Positions 61,668 to 64,000 of a stretch of DNA of 64,000 bases are shown here, piece by piece. Position 1 is the stretch's first letter; each line of letters begins with the position of its first letter. The position numbers and the translations under genes are program-made. Below the pieces are notes generated by a model. The model was not told the origin of the DNA. It worked only from the letters and a program-made list of their open reading frames with translations, and searched no databases. Source of the stretch: Streptomyces sp. YIM 130001. Its GTDB lineage: Bacteria > Actinomycetota > Actinomycetes > Streptomycetales > Streptomycetaceae. Location of the stretch: assembly GCF_003574445.1 (NCBI RefSeq), contig NZ_KZ984553.1, positions 310,001-374,000 on the forward strand. The letters are read 5' to 3'.

Positions 61668-62474
61668 TCACCGTTGGTGGTCTCCCGCCGAGCCCGGCTC
61701 CGCCATCTTTCGGTGCGCGGCAGCCTTGGAGCTGTCGGGGAGGACCTTGTTCGCCAGGCCTTGCGTCTTGGTTTTCGCCGAACCGGCCACCACCTTCTTC
61801 GTCCCGCTCATGAGCGCATCGAAACCGTCCCTGGCGACCTGGACGGCGTCGTCCTTGTTCTGCGTGCCGACCTTGGTGTCCTCCATGTCGGCACGCTCGA
61901 AGAACTCCGTCTCCGTGGGACCCGGCATGAGCACGGTAATCGTGAGGTCGGTGTCCTTGAGTTCGTTCTGCAGGGCCTGCGCGAAGGACTGCACGAAGGA
62001 CTTCGACGCGTTGTACACGGCTTGAAACGATCCCGGGATGGTCGCCGCGATCGACGACGTGAACAGCACCTTGCCCGCTCCAGAGCGCACCATGTCTGGA
62101 AGGATCCGCTTGGCGAGCCGCACCGTGGATGTGATGTTGAGGTCGATGACGCGGATCTCGTCCTCCAGCGGAGTGTCCACAAAAGGCCCGCCTTTTCCGA
62201 CGCCCGCGTTGAGCGCCGCGGCGGCCAGCGGCCGGCCCACGGCAGTGACCGCGTCGTATAGTTGGCCCACCCCTCCTCGCTCCGCGAGGTCAACCTGCAC
62301 GACGGCCACCACATGTGCACCACTTCCGCGTATCTCGTCGGCCGCTTGCTGCAGTTCGTCGTCCTCAGCCGTGAGCAGCAGATCAAACCCGTTGTCGGCG
62401 AACTGCTTGGCGAGCTCGAAGCCGATGCCGCTAGATGCGCCCGTCACCAGGGCCAGGGGTTTCGCGTCATCCAT
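61668..62474 (-). CDS. Short-chain dehydrogenase/reductase
   Basis: The 268-residue classical SDR has the cofactor motif TGASSGIG, the NAG motif in ALNAGVGKGG, catalytic Ser in LFTSSIAATI and the Tyr-x-x-x-Lys in YNASKSFVQ, plus VLMPGPTETEFF. The C-terminal tail is basic and low complexity. It is probably an NAD(P)-dependent oxidoreductase of the YohF/DltE-like group; the substrate is unknown. The region 62475-62989 after its start side (515 bp) has no convincing gene. Confidence 0.9.
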   Translation of the reverse strand: MDDAKPLALVTGASSGIGFELAKQFADNGFDLLLTAEDDELQQAADEIRGSGAHVVAVVQVDLAERGGVGQLYDAVTAVGRPLAAAALNAGVGKGGPFVDTPLEDEIRVIDLNITSTVRLAKRILPDMVRSGAGKVLFTSSIAATIPGSFQAVYNASKSFVQSFAQALQNELKDTDLTITVLMPGPTETEFFERADMEDTKVGTQNKDDAVQVARDGFDALMSGTKKVVAGSAKTKTQGLANKVLPDSSKAAAHRKMAEPGSAGDHQR

Positions 62475-62989
62475 GCGCCCCAGGTACCCGTTAGAACGAC
62501 CGCAAACGTCACCCGGAGGATCTGCAGCACCCTCCCCGGTACGAGAAGGCTCAGCCTGAGGCTGAGAGCGCCCCGCGGCTGACCGTGCCAGCTTCGTCGT
62601 GCTCGGAGACTTCGCCTATCTGCGTCGATTCAAAGTCCGACCCTTTGACTCCGAAGCCTCCCCCCTCCCGCGTCCTCGCCGTTGTGCTCGTTTACAGCTT
62701 GTCGGCTATTGATGCAGTGTCTCCGGCATCAGCTGCAGGCGCCGCCGACCGGGCGGCCCTCACGACAGGAGTTGGCCCCTGGGTGCCTCGCCAGTCTGAC
62801 TCCCTCGAGCGGAGCAGCCACTCACCGTCCTTGATCACTCGGGCCGGTTGCCATAGGCGCATGCCATCTCGTCGAAGATCAGAACCCTTGTCCCGAGTCA
62901 TACGAGGGCGCCCCAAGGGCGGGCCGTCACTCGCGGCCTCCTTACGCGCAATGAGACTGTGTCAAGACCAGCGACGAACGGGAGTTCCG

Positions 62990-64000
62990 GTGCCTGAGCC
63001 GAACATGAGTGTCGAGAAACTGATGGCGGCCGTCGAGCAGGCACCTCCGGTCGAATCGGTCGCGGTAGTCGCCCGCCTCCTAGCTGATCAGCTCGATGCA
63101 CGCGATGTGTGTTTTCTGATCACGGAACTCGGTGGTGAGACGCTGTGGCGCCTCCCCGCCCTCTGGCCGAATCGTGCCAACAGACACGACCCGGTGCACG
63201 CATCCGACAACGTCTACGACGCGGTGCTGCGAGCGCAGAAGCTGCACATCACCGCGGCACCCCGGGACGAGGGATACCGAGGCGGGCACCGGGTGCTCGC
63301 GCCCGTCACCATCCGAGGCGACGCCATCGGAGTGCTGGAGCTGATCACCGGGGCTCCGCCCAGCCCTCTCGAGCAGCACCAGATCGAGCAGGCAGCACAT
63401 GCCCTGGCTTACGTCGTCACCGCCAACCGCCGCTTCACCGACCTCTACGAATGGGGCCGTCGCAGCACCACCCCGACATTGGCCGCCGAGATCCAGCAGA
63501 ACCTGCTGCCCGACGCACTCACCTTCGAGGCCGGGGAAGTCACCGTCGCCGGCGGACTCGAACCCGCCGGCGACATCGCAGGAGACACATTCGACTACAG
63601 CCTCGACGAGAACACCGTCCACGTCTCGATCACTGACGCGATGGGGCACAACGAACCCGCCGCGCTTCTGGCCTCGCTCGCTGTCGGCGCTCTGCGCCAG
63701 ACTCGCCGTGCAGGCGACACTCTGGCCGAACAGGCACATGCCGCCCATCGAGCCGTGCTGGAGCACGGCTTCGACGGCAGCGTCACCGGTCAACTCCTAC
63801 GGATCGACCTTCACAGCGGGCAAGCACTGCTGGTCAACGCCGGCCACCCCTGGCCACTACGGTTGCGGGACGGCGACGTGACAGAAGTGGAACTCGACGT
63901 GGATCTTCCGTTCGGCACCCCCTGGCACGGTCAGTACCGCGTCCAAGAGGTGGACCTCCGGCCCGGAGACCGGCTAGTGCTCCTCACCGACGGAATGATC
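62990..64000 (+). CDS. GAF-SpoIIE/PP2C-type phosphatase (3' truncated by window)
   Basis: The frame is open to the window end (337 codons). The N-terminal 150 residues form a GAF-like sensor ([20 protein letters not shown] to [16 protein letters not shown]). From about residue 165 a SpoIIE-type PP2C phosphatase begins: [33 protein letters not shown] with the metal Asp, [35 protein letters not shown] and [12 protein letters not shown]. Such proteins dephosphorylate anti-anti-sigma factors. The start is GTG 62990, with GGAG 5 nt upstream; ATG 63005 is an alternative. The last motifs lie beyond the window. Confidence 0.9.
   Translation, partial: MPEPNMSVEKLMAAVEQAPPVESVAVVARLLADQLDARDVCFLITELGGETLWRLPALWPNRANRHDPVHASDNVYDAVLRAQKLHITAAPRDEGYRGGHRVLAPVTIRGDAIGVLELITGAPPSPLEQHQIEQAAHALAYVVTANRRFTDLYEWGRRSTTPTLAAEIQQNLLPDALTFEAGEVTVAGGLEPAGDIAGDTFDYSLDENTVHVSITDAMGHNEPAALLASLAVGALRQTRRAGDTLAEQAHAAHRAVLEHGFDGSVTGQLLRIDLHSGQALLVNAGHPWPLRLRDGDVTEVELDVDLPFGTPWHGQYRVQEVDLRPGDRLVLLTDGMI

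Noticed and set aside
62692..62916. A 74-codon minus-strand frame before the phosphatase gene
   Set aside because: No ribosome site, no recognisable motif and mixed codon pattern; it cannot be supported as a gene.

Overview
The window has very high GC and the strong third-position GC bias of an actinomycete. Its gene families point to Streptomyces or a close relative: serine/threonine kinase-binding protein fusions, DUF574 methyltransferases, an HTH/DUF397/ATP-binding trio, DasR-type dre sites, and GTG/TTG starts with 4-base overlaps. No rRNA, tRNA or CRISPR array was seen. Both ends cut a gene: a kinase-binding protein fusion on the left and a GAF/SpoIIE-type phosphatase on the right.

Left part (1-16 kb). 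Two tandem kinase-solute-binding fusions face a secreted esterase. A decayed SGNH hydrolase gene follows, then a DUF574 methyltransferase and the ATP-binding/HTH/DUF397 regulatory trio. A five-gene minus-strand operon (14401 to 8968) encodes the lower protocatechuate 4,5-cleavage (gallate-type) pathway plus an MFS importer. A divergent GntR/FCD regulator is the probable controller. No ring-opening dioxygenase is present.

Centre-left (16-23 kb). After a CmlR-like efflux gene comes an amino-sugar block: a GH20 hexosaminidase and a GH84 N-acetylglucosaminidase transcribed divergently from a region with two dre-like palindromes, then a GH25 lysozyme with a weaker dre-like site. A perfect 18-bp hairpin ends the block.

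Centre (23-40 kb). A long minus-strand catabolic locus holds a LacI regulator, a five-component oligopeptide/oligosaccharide-type ABC importer, an FAD oxidoreductase, a DapA-type aldolase/lyase, a Tat-exported beta-helix protein, a double-FAH protein, a sulfatase without signal peptide, and its formylglycine-generating enzyme. A divergent SGNH esterase flanks it. I read it as an importer plus degradation pathway for a sulfated, acidic, possibly acetylated carbohydrate; the substrate is unknown.

Centre-right (40-49 kb). An alpha/beta hydrolase is followed by two wrecked genes (caspase-like, DUF574-like) carrying short GC-rich tandem repeats. Then comes a compact bacteriocin-type locus: a 75-residue double-glycine precursor with a Cys-free core dense in GxxxG, a HlyD-like protein, a C39-peptidase ABC exporter and a second NHLM-type ABC exporter. 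No modification enzyme is encoded there.

Right part (49-64 kb). This is a mosaic of integrated-element debris: a xis-like gene coupled to a broken, truncated integrase, a membrane protein, an Mrr-type nuclease, a CoiA-like nuclease, an orphan 3' end of a TrmA/RlmD-type RNA methyltransferase, a truncated AbiEii-like gene, an ANTAR-GAF regulator, and an intact tyrosine integrase/excisionase pair. A gene-poor stretch of about 1.4 kb follows, then stress-type genes (Dps, FUSC-family protein, SDR) and the phosphatase.
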